Shown: positions 12,490-23,664 of the stretch, one piece after another | How the letters are laid out: every line of letters starts with the position of its first letter | How positions within the stretch are numbered: the stretch's first letter is position 1 | Assembly: GCF_014805625.2 (NCBI RefSeq) | Contig: NW_023998605.1 | Location: 401,538 to 465,537, forward strand | Length of the DNA stretch: 64,000 nucleotides | Direction: 5' to 3' | Source of the DNA: Glossina fuscipes | Taxonomy: Eukaryota > Arthropoda > Insecta > Diptera > Glossinidae | Translations under genes and position numbers: made by a program | The notes under the pieces: model-generated | Told to the model about the DNA's origin: nothing | The model's database searches: none | Seen by the model: the letters and a program-made list of their open reading frames with translations, nothing else

Positions 12490-12820
12490 GCTATTTTTAG
12501 ACGCGATTTGATTAAGTACGGTAAGCAACTCACATGTTTTAGAGGTGTTTTTACGCGTGATTTTTTACCTAAGAAGCCGTTAACACTAGAATATGGTATT
12601 ATTAATCTACATAACTCACATGGTTCTGGAACACATTGCCTAGCCTATTATAACAAGTACAACTATGAAGAATACTTTGATAAATTTGAAAACTTACAAC
12701 CACTACTTCAAATAATTAATTACTTAAAATCACCCATCGAATAAATTATAAACGAAAACAAAAATCGAACACTTTTAATTGTAGTCATTTATGGTTAAAA
12801 TTCGTTGACAAAAAATACAA
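12490..12820 (+). pseudogene. Polinton adenovirus-type cysteine protease fragment
   Basis: The plus-strand frame contains CFRGVFTRDFLPKK, GIINLHNSHGSGTH and AYYN, then FDKFENLQPLLQIINYL. These are the hallmark blocks of the maturation protease encoded by Polintons, the His of GTH being the catalytic histidine. After the stop at 12742–12744 a neighbouring frame shows NTFNCSHLWL, which carries the catalytic cysteine. By family role the enzyme cleaves capsid precursors. One stop/frameshift separates the His and Cys parts, so this copy is inactive. It is on the opposite strand to the capsid and ATPase remnants, consistent with bidirectional Polinton gene layouts or a rearrangement. Confidence 0.75.
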
Positions 12821-13110
12821 TTTGAGGTAAAAAACAAAAATATATTTGCTGCTTTTTTTTTTAGTTATTCTTTATTTTATAATTTGCGCATGCAGAGGTA
12901 TTATTATCATTCTCTTTTACATAGCTCTTATCATCTAAGCAGCATAAGACTAGTTTATTAATACGTTGTGTACACAACTACATATTCAGTGCATCAAAAG
13001 GTTTGCGCAAATCAATCTCGAAGAAAGCGAAACTTCGTATGCTTTTTATAGAATGGTTTGCAATACAATAAACTTCCTATGTTAATAAGATTTTTTTTTT
13101 ACATGAATAA

Positions 13111-13262
13111 TACAAAATTATGACACACACACCGGTTCTAGATTTATGGTAAAAAAATAAACATGGGTATATTAATAACACTAAACAAAATTATGATACA
13201 CACATACACATAAGTTCTAGATTTGTGGTAAAAAAATAAATACACGTCAACTATTAGCAACA
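13111..13262. repeat. tandem duplication, about 77-bp unit
   Basis: Two diverged units both start acaaaattatga, then acacacac-type sequence, ttctagattt and ggtaaaaaaataaa. The first begins about 13111 and the second about 13189. Confidence 0.6.
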
Positions 13263-13707
13263 TTAAGAAAGGTCACTGAATCAATTAAAAAAACCATAAA
13301 ACCGAAAAAACACAATTAATTTCACATACTGTAGCATATACCTAGTTTACAACATAGTTTGCAGCACCACCACAACAGCACGCTTGAAAACCTTGGCATG
13401 AACACCCTTTTCAAACGCTCGAATCGAAAAACCACACACGAACATTATTCGGGTCACATTTTGCCACGTTCGGGTGGGCGGAACTACGCTTTTTGTAACC
13501 CGAACGGCAAAAAACTCGTGGCTCAGTCCAAAAAAAAAAAATTTTGTAATGAAGGGGATTCTAAAAGTCGCTATTTACCTCCATTGTACACCAAAACGTA
13601 TGGAAAAAAGTGATGTAGAACGTACACTTGCTACTATTAGTAGTTAGCAAGTTTTCTCTAAAGAGAACAGTAAAATAAAAACGCTGCACTTGCATGAATA
13701 GCACTTC

Positions 13708-14720
13708 TCAATGCGCAACCTTGAATGACTGCCAGGTTTTGCGGAATCGCTGAGAGCATTTAATGCATGCTCCAATGGCTGCTAAGGCAGAATCATTAAC
13801 TCTTTTGCTCGCACTAGCTTGCGAAGAACAAAAAGCAGTAAAGTTGTTTTGAATATCATAATTCTCTAAGAAGATCTTGAAAACGGGTGACTTGAATTGA
13901 ACTCCGTTGACCCAGGTACCCAAAGAATATGAAACAAACGCTTTTTTAGAAAGGTAACTATATTTTGACATCTATAATAACAACAATATGAACAAAAGAT
14001 GATCTAGGATAAGGATTTAACAAATTTAGATATAATCCTTGAAAAGGTCGGACAGAAATTATAGGCTGACCCATATGTCAGATTTTAATTGGGTGCTTTT
14101 GTTTGCTTACAGACGTCACATGTGGAAATAAACTATCAAATTTGTTTAATCATTTTCCGCCAATAGAAAAACGTTCTTAAGCAGTAAATTGTTTTGGCTA
14201 TGCCTCCATGAGCGCGTTTAATTACGTTATTGATGAGATCTGATGGATCGCATAATTTCCGCGAATTTTGTTCTTAAACTGCATCCCTCGTAGCTTGCTC
14301 GAAATCAAATTAATTTTTATGGAGTCAGTCACTTGTTCTAAAAAGCAATTACCCCTAAAAAGGATAATGGATCATGCACAACGTATTGAGTACCTTTTCG
14401 ATGCTTAATTGGGAATTTCAATGACTATCTGTCCAATGAACCGTGAAGATCCTTTTGAGACATTAACCACTTGAGAGCAGCGTGATCGGTAATAGATACA
14501 AACTCATGCCCCTCCACATAGGCTCGGAACTTTTTAAAATCTGCTAAACATTATTGCTTAGACACGGAATTGTTCGTTTGAGCACTATTAAGTTTATAAG
14601 ACATATAAGCAATAGGAACCTCTTCCCCATTTTCGTTCTTTTGAGCTAGTACAGCGCCATCCCATCTTGCATTACATTGCATAGAAAATGGGTTTGGAGA
14701 TACTCACTAAAAGTCTCAAA
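13708..14720 (-). mobile_element. Ty3/gypsy LTR-retrotransposon pol remnant (RNase H, integrase)
   Basis: Reading on the minus strand, 14720–14400 gives a gypsy RNase H with CNARWDGAVLAQ, IAYMSYKLNSAQ and EGHEFVSITDHAALKWL. Next, 14330–14080 gives the integrase zinc-binding region with RAHGGIAKT, FFYWRKMIKQI and CDVCKQTK. The core follows in an 87-codon frame (13971–13708) with NGVQFKSPVFKIFLENYDIQ and SKRVNDSALAAI. Several stops interrupt it, and two catalytic positions of the integrase triad are altered in the core (DNG reads VNG and the ERVN glutamate is Lys). No LTRs were recognised, so this is an isolated pol fragment. Confidence 0.75.
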
Positions 14721-14759
14721 TATAATTAGTAAATTATCTAATAAACAAAATCTTAATGC

Positions 14760-16510
14760 CGTTGATGAGATGGAATCGTAAATGAAAACGCCAATTTCAA
14801 GCATTGTACTATGTCAGACATCCTGGAACAAATTTCGGTTCATCTAAGCACGGAACAAAAGGGAGTAGATAAGCTGAAAAAAACAGTAATTTGACAATGA
14901 CAATATAAGAAAAATTAACAATTAAAACTTTCTTTACTCAGTGCTCAAACTCAGGGCTCTACATCCAATGACAAACATTTATGAGGCAACATCTCACAGG
15001 TTCACAATTCAACAGCTCAAAGGTTTACAATTAATCATTAATATTACTAGATGAAATGGTAAAATAAACTCGTCCAATGCCAATGGGGTAGGCCCTTCGT
15101 TGGGCGCTACTTTTTATGTAATGCAAAGTGTATATATATTCTTATGTATATCTAAATAGCAGTTTTAACTTTATTAATTGTCCGCTCCGCTTAGATGCCA
15201 ATTTGAAAAGATTGTGTGCTGAAACCGATTGACGCACGTCTCATGGATGAGCTAGCCAGCCCGTGAGAAATGGAGGCGCTTTCAATCTCATCCCACGGAC
15301 TCACGGCAGACTGTTATATACGGTTATTACGGTCTCCACTGATCGATGATTTTCAACGGTTGCGTCCGACGACCACTAAGCTACTTTCCTCACACAAAAA
15401 AAAATTTGTTAAAGCAACATTTATCAAAGAATTAGGAATTTATTAATATAAATAAGAAAATTCTTATTTAAAAAAAAATAATAATGATATATGAACCTCA
15501 TTCAAATTAATAATGAAAAACAGAATAAAGTAGATGCAAGTACATAATATACTACGCTTCGTTGTTGACACTTAACATGATTAAGGTAGAACAAGGATGA
15601 CGACGACTTGACTGGCTAAAATGATAATGCTCGAGCAAGTGATGATATCATCCAAGACTTTATTGATGGACTATGTTGATAATGTTGATATGTTTGTAGC
15701 ACTCGAATGTACGTATTCTGAAATTACTTTTTCATTAATTCATAGGGTGAGTGCATAGTATCGTAGATGATAACGCAGGTAACGCTACGATGACTCTGCA
15801 GCAAAAATTCTGTAGAAACAAACATAAACAAATACAATTTCGTTACAACGTAGATCGAAGCAATTGAACCCTTGACAAATTTTAAGTTTAATTGCTAAAC
15901 TATTGACAAACCCATATTGAGAAATAATTTTCATAGAAGGTGAGCTTGCATATTGCATGAGCTTGCATTGGTATAAATACATTAATCGACACATGTAATG
16001 TAACTTTACTGCCCCCGTGTACTTATCCTTAATATTGTCTTGATACCGCCTTTGCTTACTTTGCTCTTTGTATGGTGCAAATTATTAAAACAAGAACAAA
16101 AAAGAAAAAATTAACTTCATTAACTCAGATGCCTTCATTTATAACGTTGCCAAAATTTCTATTTTTTCATGGTTTTATTTGATTGAAGGTAAGATCACTC
16201 TATATTCTTAATAAGTCATTAATGTTGGAAATGGCGTTAACAAACTCATATTAATATCTATCTCTCCGTACCATACAGTACATTAATGATCTTTACATTC
16301 GTGGACCATTCAATTATTAGTATATAAATCCTCATACTTATTACGTGCACGTACGCTGATTATATAATTTGTTCGCATGTGTTTAGGTGAAGAGCGTTTC
16401 CGTTTACATTTTTGTGTGCACATGGGTTATAGAGTATATAGAGCTCGTGTTTTTGCCATATGGGAGTTTAAGGTATATAGTATTAATTTTCTTAACATTT
16501 TTTAATTATG
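14760..16510. other. intergenic, no gene seen
   Basis: AT-rich. A GC-richer island at 15180–15370 contains no long frame and no RNA gene I recognise. Otherwise only short spurious frames. Confidence 0.4.
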
Positions 16511-16519
16511 TAACATATC

Positions 16520-18560
16520 ATCCATAATTAGAGGTACAAAAGTGGCAGACTTCGCCACTCGATCTGCCTGCTTATTTCTCAATAAACCGATATGACTAGG
16601 TACTCATAACATTTTAATTTTTCAGCCGGGTGTTGCAATAATATACCTTAATTTGTCGATGGTGCTCCATCTCGAAGTCGAAGGATTCTATATAGCTTGT
16701 AATACAGACAAACAGTAAGTAACAATGATGGGTTTGAATTTGTTTTTGTGGGAAAGGTTCGCAGCGTGAAGGATAGCTCTGGCTTCAGTTGTGAAAGTTG
16801 AACTACTTTCGTGAAATATGTGAATGAGAAGAACCTGTCCTGAAGCATCTACCACGGCACAAGCAAATGGCAGATCCGAAGATTTTGAGCTCTCTGTGTA
16901 TAAAAGATTCCAACCGTTACTCTCCAGTACTTCTTTGAATTTTCTTGGCAATAATAATCTTTTTCACGTCATCACCGAGAATAGATTTGTTTGAATTAAG
17001 AAGCTTGGGGACTATTTTAGATTTTAAGTCTATTTTCTAAAGCTGGGAGACCGGTTTCAATTATAATATTATTTATGGGCGTCACCCAAAAAGCAAAGCA
17101 ACTTGCTGTGAGGGCTTTATGATGGACCACTTTGAGAATGCAAATAGCATAAATTATCAAAGCATAGTCAATATTGCTTTAAACAAGCATTTTGGCAAGA
17201 CAAACAATAGTGTTAATGTGCGCACGGCTTTTCCAAGCAAAGTAGTGTATGCAATTCACGCTTGTTAAAATAAAATTTTTTAACCGAAGACCAACGATAT
17301 TTCTTGGGAAATGTGAGTCCGAGAATATGGAGCGTCTGCACGTTTAGTAGTGGTGAAACATTAATATGCACCAGTAGACTTCGTGCATCACATATCTGCT
17401 TTCGAGAAATGTGCATTTTTTTGGATTTTTGTACAGAAATTTTAGCGCCTGACGAGTTTGCCTACGTGGAGACCTCTCATCCAATAGATTCGCGGATGTT
17501 GATTGCCTTCGTGCAACGGAACAGAATACGTGTTGTTGTTTTAATTTTTAATATCATCTTTGGCGGGTTTGGATCTGTTTTCGCAATTAGGCTGACGGCA
17601 GATCAGGTTTTTCATTGGAAGGAGTTGGAGTTAAAGGCTTATCAGGCTAGATTTGCGAGGCAACAGAAGTGTAGGTATTACCTTTATTAATTTCTTGTGT
17701 TCCAGTTAAACTTATTTCCTGACACTTACGTTGTCCTTCGCCCATGCTACATGTATAAAACGTTGGCATTGTTTGTCTAACGCCGAGTGCCGATTATTGC
17801 AACTTATGCAGAAAGTACGCGTACAGCTTTCAGCATGTAGAGAATGACCACGGTTAGCACAAGATGAAACACTGTTGCACGTTTTTGGCTTATGACCCAG
17901 GCGTTGGCATTTTTTACATCTCATGGGATTTGGAAGGTAGAGTTTAACTTTACGTTTATACCAAGCCACATCGACTGTTTGCGGTAACCCATAGCGATCA
18001 AAGGTCATAATTGTCCATCCTGTAGGAGAGCGAGTTTTTCCGTCGTCATTTAATTTAGTAAATTTATAAACTTCAGTCACTCTTTGATTGTCCATTTCGC
18101 GACCTATTTCGTCTTCCGGCACATGTTTTAAGAATGGGGCATAAATTACGCCTCTAACTGAGTTAAGTTTATCATGTAGTTTAGCAGAAATTGCACATCA
18201 ATTTGCTAATGATTTCGACTTTATGAAGCTTTCCGTTGCGCGCGGGTCCCCAGCGAGGACAAGTAAATTACTATCGCGTAGAATCAAGATAGAGTCTATA
18301 TATGTTGTAATGCCTTCTAGAACGTTTTCAATAGCGAAAAAACTGATTTGTGAAATTGTTATGCTAGCATCAATTGAAGAAATAACAATGTATTTTTTTA
18401 TCAATAGGAGAAATGTTACTGATTGGCAACATCGGAAAGTTCGAATTTTTAATTCTTTTTCTTTGCGGAGATTTGCCCCCTAACAGATGAAACTTAACCA
18501 CTCACTGGAAAAAAATTGGGAATGGAAAATGTCAATTGTTTTCAATTTCTTCACTTTTTT
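16520..18560 (-). mobile_element. I-clade LINE, second copy, internally deleted and 3'-truncated
   Basis: This copy aligns with the element at 531–6190. It begins at RNase H (16520 corresponds to about 1045 in the first copy), so it has lost the 3' UTR and tail. About 200 bp is missing at 16945 relative to 1470–1665. At about 17515 it jumps from the RT catalytic region (first copy about 2274) straight to the ORF1 linker (about 4775), a loss of roughly 2.5 kb that removes endonuclease and most of RT. ORF1 (18404–17712 in pieces) retains zinc knuckles CKKCQRLGHKPKTC and CISCNNRHSALDKQC but has stops. The 5' leader matches the first copy to about 18560. Confidence 0.8.
17712..18404 (-). pseudogene. 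ORF1 (gag-like) remnant of the second I-clade copy
   Basis: Two open pieces, 18404–18198 and 18122–17712, correspond to residues 45–110 and 125–265 of the intact ORF1 in the first copy. Knuckle 2 has lost a cysteine (CANRGHSLHAESC against CANCGHPPHTESC), so binding would be impaired even if translated. A stop lies between the two pieces near 18198. Confidence 0.75.
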
Positions 18561-18564
18561 AATT

Positions 18565-19855
18565 TTTCTCTCTTTTTATTTATTTATAAATAAATTATTA
18601 TTCTTAACTTTTTAAATTACTTTTACTACGTTGTTATTATTATTCTTTTTGTTTTCTTCATTTTTATTGTATACTAGTTTGAAAACAATTAGTATAACAT
18701 TTTCTATTAAGATGCACTGAATTCGACTGTAATTTTATTTAGTTGAATTTCATGTATAAATGGGTAAAATAAAATAAATAATTAAAATAAATTACATCAT
18801 TAGTTCTAACAATAAGTTATATTGTTACAATCGTTCACTTATGTATATTTTATATACGTATACATATATACATATATATATATTTTGTATATATATGCAT
18901 TATGTATATATGTATATATTACATATATTATACATATGTATTAGAAAATACACATTTATTGTTAAATTTTTGAATTATATAGATGTACATCTATATACTA
19001 TAATAATAATTCGGTATAATTATCTTGTTGAATCCTGTACTTTGCGTCGCCGCCGAATACTGAATTGTGTGTGAGATCACCCTGGCTAACAAAGCAGCTT
19101 AGGACGTTTTGTTTATTGGCAATTGTTGACAATTTTCAGCGAAGCTTCTAAATATTGAACCCTGATTTATCACTATTAATTAGGTCAGCGAGATTCTACT
19201 CTAATAAGAGGGTATTAAAATACCGCTCTATAGATGTCATAATGTCTCCCGCAAACCCGGTGACCACCATTAGACACCATAGAAATCCACAGGAGGGTCA
19301 CAGTGAAGGAAAATGTCCGGTCCCATCCCGAAAACGATAATTTATAAGCCACCAATTGCAAAGGCGATTAATACAATGCGAATTCGCAATTAAGGTCAAA
19401 AATATGAAAACGTTGTTTGATTAATATAGAAACAAAATTGTATGAGAAATTTGTTCACGCATTTCTTTCCATGGCAGTATCGCGCATGATTATCTCAGAA
19501 ACATTTCTTTTAAATTACAAAAATTAAAACATGACAGCAGAAAGCAAAAAAAAAAAATCGGCATTTCATTGTAATTTATGTTTACCTAATATAAATACAT
19601 ATATAGGTAATGTGGATAAGTGGAAAAGTAGTAATTCATATTGACCAGCGCCTTTCTTAATAGACTCAATAAACACCATTTTTATCATTTCCTCTATAAA
19701 TATAGCAATAGTCAGATGCAAAGTTTAGTATTTTAATATAAAGGCGTTACCAGGCAATCATATTTGACATGCCCCTCAATTTCAAATAAAGGAAAATTCA
19801 ATGCGTTTTAAACTTTGACATCTTTACCAAATAGTCTTTTTTAAATAATTAAAAT
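18565..19855. other. intergenic, no gene seen
   Basis: AT-rich apart from 19080–19340, which has somewhat higher GC. That segment contains a potential hairpin (gtgaccacca to ggagggtcac near 19260–19300) but no frame or RNA I can name. Confidence 0.35.
18841..18945. repeat. TA-rich microsatellite-like run
   Basis: Imperfect repeats of tatata, tacata and tgtata. Any reading frame through it is an artefact of low complexity. Confidence 0.7.
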
Positions 19856-19858
19856 AAT

Positions 19859-20010
19859 CCGGCTGAGTGGCCGAGTAGGCAAGAGTCTCGACCGGCAACT
19901 CAATGGTCGTGGGTTCAAATCTCAAGTGCGGTAGAGGTTTTAATAAAGCCGAAAGCCTTAGATGCTAGTGCTTTAAGACTTTAGCTTAGAATTTATTCTC
20001 TGGCTAAATT

Positions 20011-20046
<36 letters not shown>

Positions 20047-20075
20047 TAATAATAATAATAAATAAATAATTAATA
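19859..20075 (+). mobile_element. tRNA-derived SINE with I-clade LINE-like tail
   Basis: The head resembles a tRNA of the Ser/Leu kind. It has a perfect RNA polymerase III A box (TGGCCGAGTAGG, 19868–19879, fitting TRGCNNAGTNGG) and a B box (GGTTCAAATCT, 19912–19922). The body (19940–20010) reads agccgaaagcct, gatgctagtgct, then cttagaattta. These blocks occur in the same order in the 3' end of the I-clade LINE (agccgatagcct, gttgctagtgct, then ctaagaattca). The element ends in (TAA)n at 20012–20075, also like the LINE. A head joined to a partner-LINE tail is the usual structure of a stringent-type SINE. A second copy is at 55610–55755. Confidence 0.75.
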
Positions 20076-20655
20076 ATTAGAGATAATTCTCCATAGCCAT
20101 CAGTGAATAAATAGTAAGTAAATAAACACATATATCTGTGTCTTAACTTATTATAGAAAATATATAAATGCACAGAAATCCTATATTCTCTTGGTATATC
20201 TTCGCTTTCATCTTCATGTTCAGCGGTTTTTTTTAACGCTTCGAAATCGTGCGCTTGCAAATTTTTGCCGCTGAAACTGTTTCATTACTACGATCGCTTG
20301 CCTTTGATTTGATGTAAATTGCATGTTACGACGCCGTTCTTTTTCCTCTAGAATCTTTATCTTTAGTCGTTTCAATCATGACAACGAATCTCAGCTCTCT
20401 ATGGCTATACCAAAGTTTCCATACCTAATTATGCAATAGCATAATGGCCAATAAGCCATCGGGCACCTCGATAGACATTTATTTTAAATCGGCAACAATC
20501 AAGCAAGAATTCTGGAATTGCACCACAAATTGTTCTTGGGCTGGAGGTGGAAATCGCTCTTTTTTTAAAAACTTATTTTACATTCCATTCAATGCAGCTA
20601 AGTGACAGTTAAAAAAAAAAGAGTACTTCACAATGTATTGCAAGATACGTAATAT

Positions 20656-20690
<35 letters not shown>

Positions 20691-21630
20691 TTCCACTTAT
20701 ACAAGAAACTCAACTAAAACAAAATGGCAATCGAGTTCAATTGACTCTTAAGTAAATCTTAAAATTAATTAATAATAAAACTTAGTATAAGTACAATAAA
20801 ACAAATAAGGAGGAAAAAAAAGAAAGAAAAAAAAAAAAAAAAAAAGCATGTACACAATTAGCATAGAGCCACACCCACAACCGATACAGGACCAAATTGC
20901 AAATCAACCCCTAAGCCATCGTAAACATGCATAAGCCTGGCAACCGATAACTGTTAACAACAAATTAATTTTCGACTCATAATGACATATTTAAGGTTAA
21001 GTCAGTTTAAGTATGACATAGGTAAATCGCGCTTATTAAGCAATATTGCTTTAATGGACTTTAAAGAGTCCGTTAATGAGAATAGATGATAGACATCATT
21101 TAGGTTCTTGCAAACAACTCTGAGCGGGTTAAACAGTTCAAAATTATATTTGCATTGACTAAGCTTTATCAACATAAAGTGCCTAGAGAAACGGTTAGGG
21201 ACATTAAAGCCTATCTCACGAAGTAATGCGAGCGAGTCAATTGCACCATTTATTAATTTGATTAAGAAGGAAACCCCAAGAACAAATCTACGTTTCTCGA
21301 GTGACGGTAAGGATAACAGAAGCAACCTATATTCATAGGGTGGAAAAGGGGAAATCGGGTCCCAACCCAAATTCCTAAGGGCAAACAGCAAGAATTGCTT
21401 TTGTATAGATTCAATTGAATCTACGTAGCACCTATATGAAGGAGACCACACAACGGAGGCATACTCAAGTATAGGTCTAACCAAACACGTGTAAAGCCTT
21501 TTCGTAATATAAGGATCATCAAGCTCTTTGGACTACCTCTTTATAAAACCAAGCGCGGACCTAGCTTTGCTTAACGAGGACTCAATATGCAAATTGAAAC
21601 GTAACCTATAATCGAATAGAATGCCTAAGT

Positions 21631-22749
21631 CTAATCAATGAAGTATTGAGTACTGAACGACTTCCTTCTCAAGAAAGAAAGCTTCTTACATTTATTTAGA
21701 TTTAGTTTCAGAAGATTGAGAGAGCACCATGCAACCAAATTGTTCAAATCACTTTGAAGATGATGTGATTGCGATTCTACGGAAAAAGAAGACAACAGTT
21801 TCGCATCATCAGCATACATTAAAATCTCACTGGATTTAATCACGGAGGGCAAATCATTGATGTATAAATTAAATAAAATAGGTCCCAAGTGGCTACCTTG
21901 AGGTACGCCAGAAGTCACGGGGAATTCATCCGAGGTAATGAGGTTAAACAAAACCCTGAATGATCTACCATACAGATAAGAGCTTAACCATTCCACTAAG
22001 AAGAGAGGAAAGCCAGAGGTCTGGAGTTTAAATCTAAGAAGTCTATGATTAACCATATCAAACGCTTTGCTAAAGTCAGTGTAAATGACATCAGTGCGAG
22101 AACCACTAGAAAAAGCCTTGAAAACATGAGAAGTAAACTCCAACAGATTGGTCACCGTAGATCTTCCCTTTCGAAAACCATGCTGGAAAGGAGAAATATA
22201 CAATTTCATGGAAAAGGCTATATGCTGAGCCACAATTCGCTCGAACAGTTTAGGTAAGACACTCAACTTGGCAATGCCTCTGTAGTTCTCTACAAGTTGC
22301 CTACTACCACTTTTGTGAATAGGAATAAGGAAAGAAGTCTTCCAACGCAAAGGGAAAACACCTAAATTCAAAGACTTATTAAAAATCTTTGAGATAACAT
22401 CACAAAGCTCGCCAGCACAAGATATAAGTACACATGAGGGGATCCCATCAGGTCCTGGCGAACAATTATATTTCAGAGAGCTCAATCCTTCAAAACCGTC
22501 ATTTTCAGATATAACAAAGTTACGAATTGAAATCGAATTAGAAATCGGATATGGATAATTTACCGATAAATCAAAATTGGCAGTTGAAAAGTTCTGTCGG
22601 AAGTATTCCGCAAAGAGATTTGAGGTTTCAAAATCATCCGCTGACTCGGAGCCATTAAAAGACACAAACGACGGATTTATGGAGATTTTTCTTTTGGAAT
22701 TAACGAACTTGAAAAAGTATTTAGGGTTAGCAAACAAGGAGGATTTCAC
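21631..22749 (-). pseudogene. reverse transcriptase region of the CR1/L2-group LINE
   Basis: A 372-codon open frame holding the whole RT palm and fingers: PGPDGIPSCVL, YRGIAKLSVLPKLFERI, FQHGFRKGRSTVTNL, TDFSKAFDMVNHRLL, TSGVPQGSHLGPILFN and the catalytic YADD. It joins the endonuclease frame by a one-register shift near 22850 at an A-rich run, so it is cut off from its own 5' end and from the C-terminal piece at 21484–21002. Confidence 0.8.
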
Positions 22750-23462
22750 AAACTGAAGGTAACTGCAGTAGTATTGGCGGTTAAGGGAATTAAATTTATG
22801 CCTTGCAACAGAGTAAGCGAAATAGTCGAGAGAAGAACCACTTTTCGAAAATTTTTTGAAAAGCTTGTTTTTCCTATTCTTGTAGTATTTAATTGTTTAA
22901 TTGTTTTATTAAACCACGGGGGACCCTTGCTTCGAGGACGGGACTGCTTGATCGGAACGGATGCAGAAATAGCTTGATTTAATATATTGTAGAACGACGA
23001 CACTAAGCTATCAATGCTTCCCTCTGAGAAATCGAGCACAAAATGAGAAAGATGTGATTTTAGTATGGAAACATTGATTTTATGGAAATCATAAAGTTGA
23101 TATGAAAAATTTGAATTTTGAACGTTATAGAAGTTCAACGAACCAACATACTTGTAATGAAAGGAAACACCCAATGCTGGATGATATGGATCCTCAGGTA
23201 AACTAAACGGAAGACAACGATTAACGCAAACCTCAGGAAAATTTGCAAAGCAGAGATCAAGAAATCTCCCATTACAATTAGGGGTACCATTGTATCGAAC
23301 TAAATTATCATCAAATAATTCATTGAAGAACACAACGGCTTTATCAGATGTTGAGGAAGGGATCAAACAGCCAGAACTATCACTGTAAAACCAATTGACT
23401 TGAGGCAAATTGAAGTCACCCAACGCAAGGACTATATCGGTAGGTTTAGATTGCTTGGCCAC
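22746..23462 (-). pseudogene. endonuclease fragment of the CR1/L2-group LINE
   Basis: The frame opens at the truncation point with the GDFNLPQVNW motif of apurinic-type LINE endonucleases. It continues with VVFFNELFDDNLVRYNGTPN and RFLDLCFAN to the HPALGVSF region, then the linker toward RT. The last about 30 codons after 22850 are out of frame and meaningless. The N-terminal catalytic half is missing. Confidence 0.7.
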
Positions 23463-23664
23463 TTCACAAATATATTATATACTCCTTTTAACCATCTCTA
23501 TCAGTTATTAGAAACAACATAATTCTCACATATTTATTTTATTCTTACTTAAACACCACAAAAATTATTAGTCGACAAAAAAGTACGAAAACCCCTTTCA
23601 ATAATAATCCTAGTTGTGATAAACGAATGGCAGTGGGTACACGAGATTCGTCATCAGCCGAATA

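Larger units (their letters stand above)
8430..12820. mobile_element. Polinton/Maverick (virus-like DNA transposon) remnant
   Basis: Three separate decayed coding blocks match protein families found together only in Polintons/Mavericks and relatives: a double-jelly-roll major capsid protein (minus, 8430–8980), an FtsK/HerA-type packaging ATPase (minus, 9740–10170) and an adenovirus-type cysteine protease (plus, 12490–12820). Each is broken by stops and frameshifts, so this is a fossil. I found no protein-primed DNA polymerase B or integrase in the window and could not locate terminal inverted repeats. The boundaries given are those of the recognised genes and the original element (typically 15–20 kb) must have been larger. 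Confidence 0.75.
20653..23465 (-). mobile_element. CR1/L2-group non-LTR retrotransposon, 5'-truncated
   Basis: Minus strand: the C-terminal part of the endonuclease (23462–22860) with LALGDFNLPQVNW, then an RT (22850–21631) with LIPIHKSGSRQLVENYRGIA, YTDFSKAFD, GVPQGSHLGPILFNLYINDL and catalytic MYADDAKL, then a C-terminal domain (21484–21002). The 3' end is a run of AAAT repeats (seen as ATTT at 20653–20692), typical of CR1/L2-like elements, which end in short tandem repeats and not poly(A). There is no RNase H. A frameshift near 22850 and stops between 21630 and 21490 inactivate it. Homology stops abruptly at about 23465 in the middle of the endonuclease, while the next copy continues upstream, so this copy is 5'-truncated. 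Clade is judged from motifs, not phylogeny. Confidence 0.75.

Noticed and set aside
13359..13613. 84-codon plus-strand frame with a gttcgggt/acccgaac inverted pair
   Set aside because: It has no protein resemblance, and the 8-bp inverted pair is too short to call a structure.
15180..15370. GC-richer island considered as rRNA or other structured RNA
   Set aside because: I could not match it to conserved rRNA, snRNA or tRNA motifs.
19859..19930. a functional tRNA gene
   Set aside because: A and B boxes are present, but the acceptor stem does not close and the sequence runs on into a LINE-like tail with TAA repeats, so it is a SINE.
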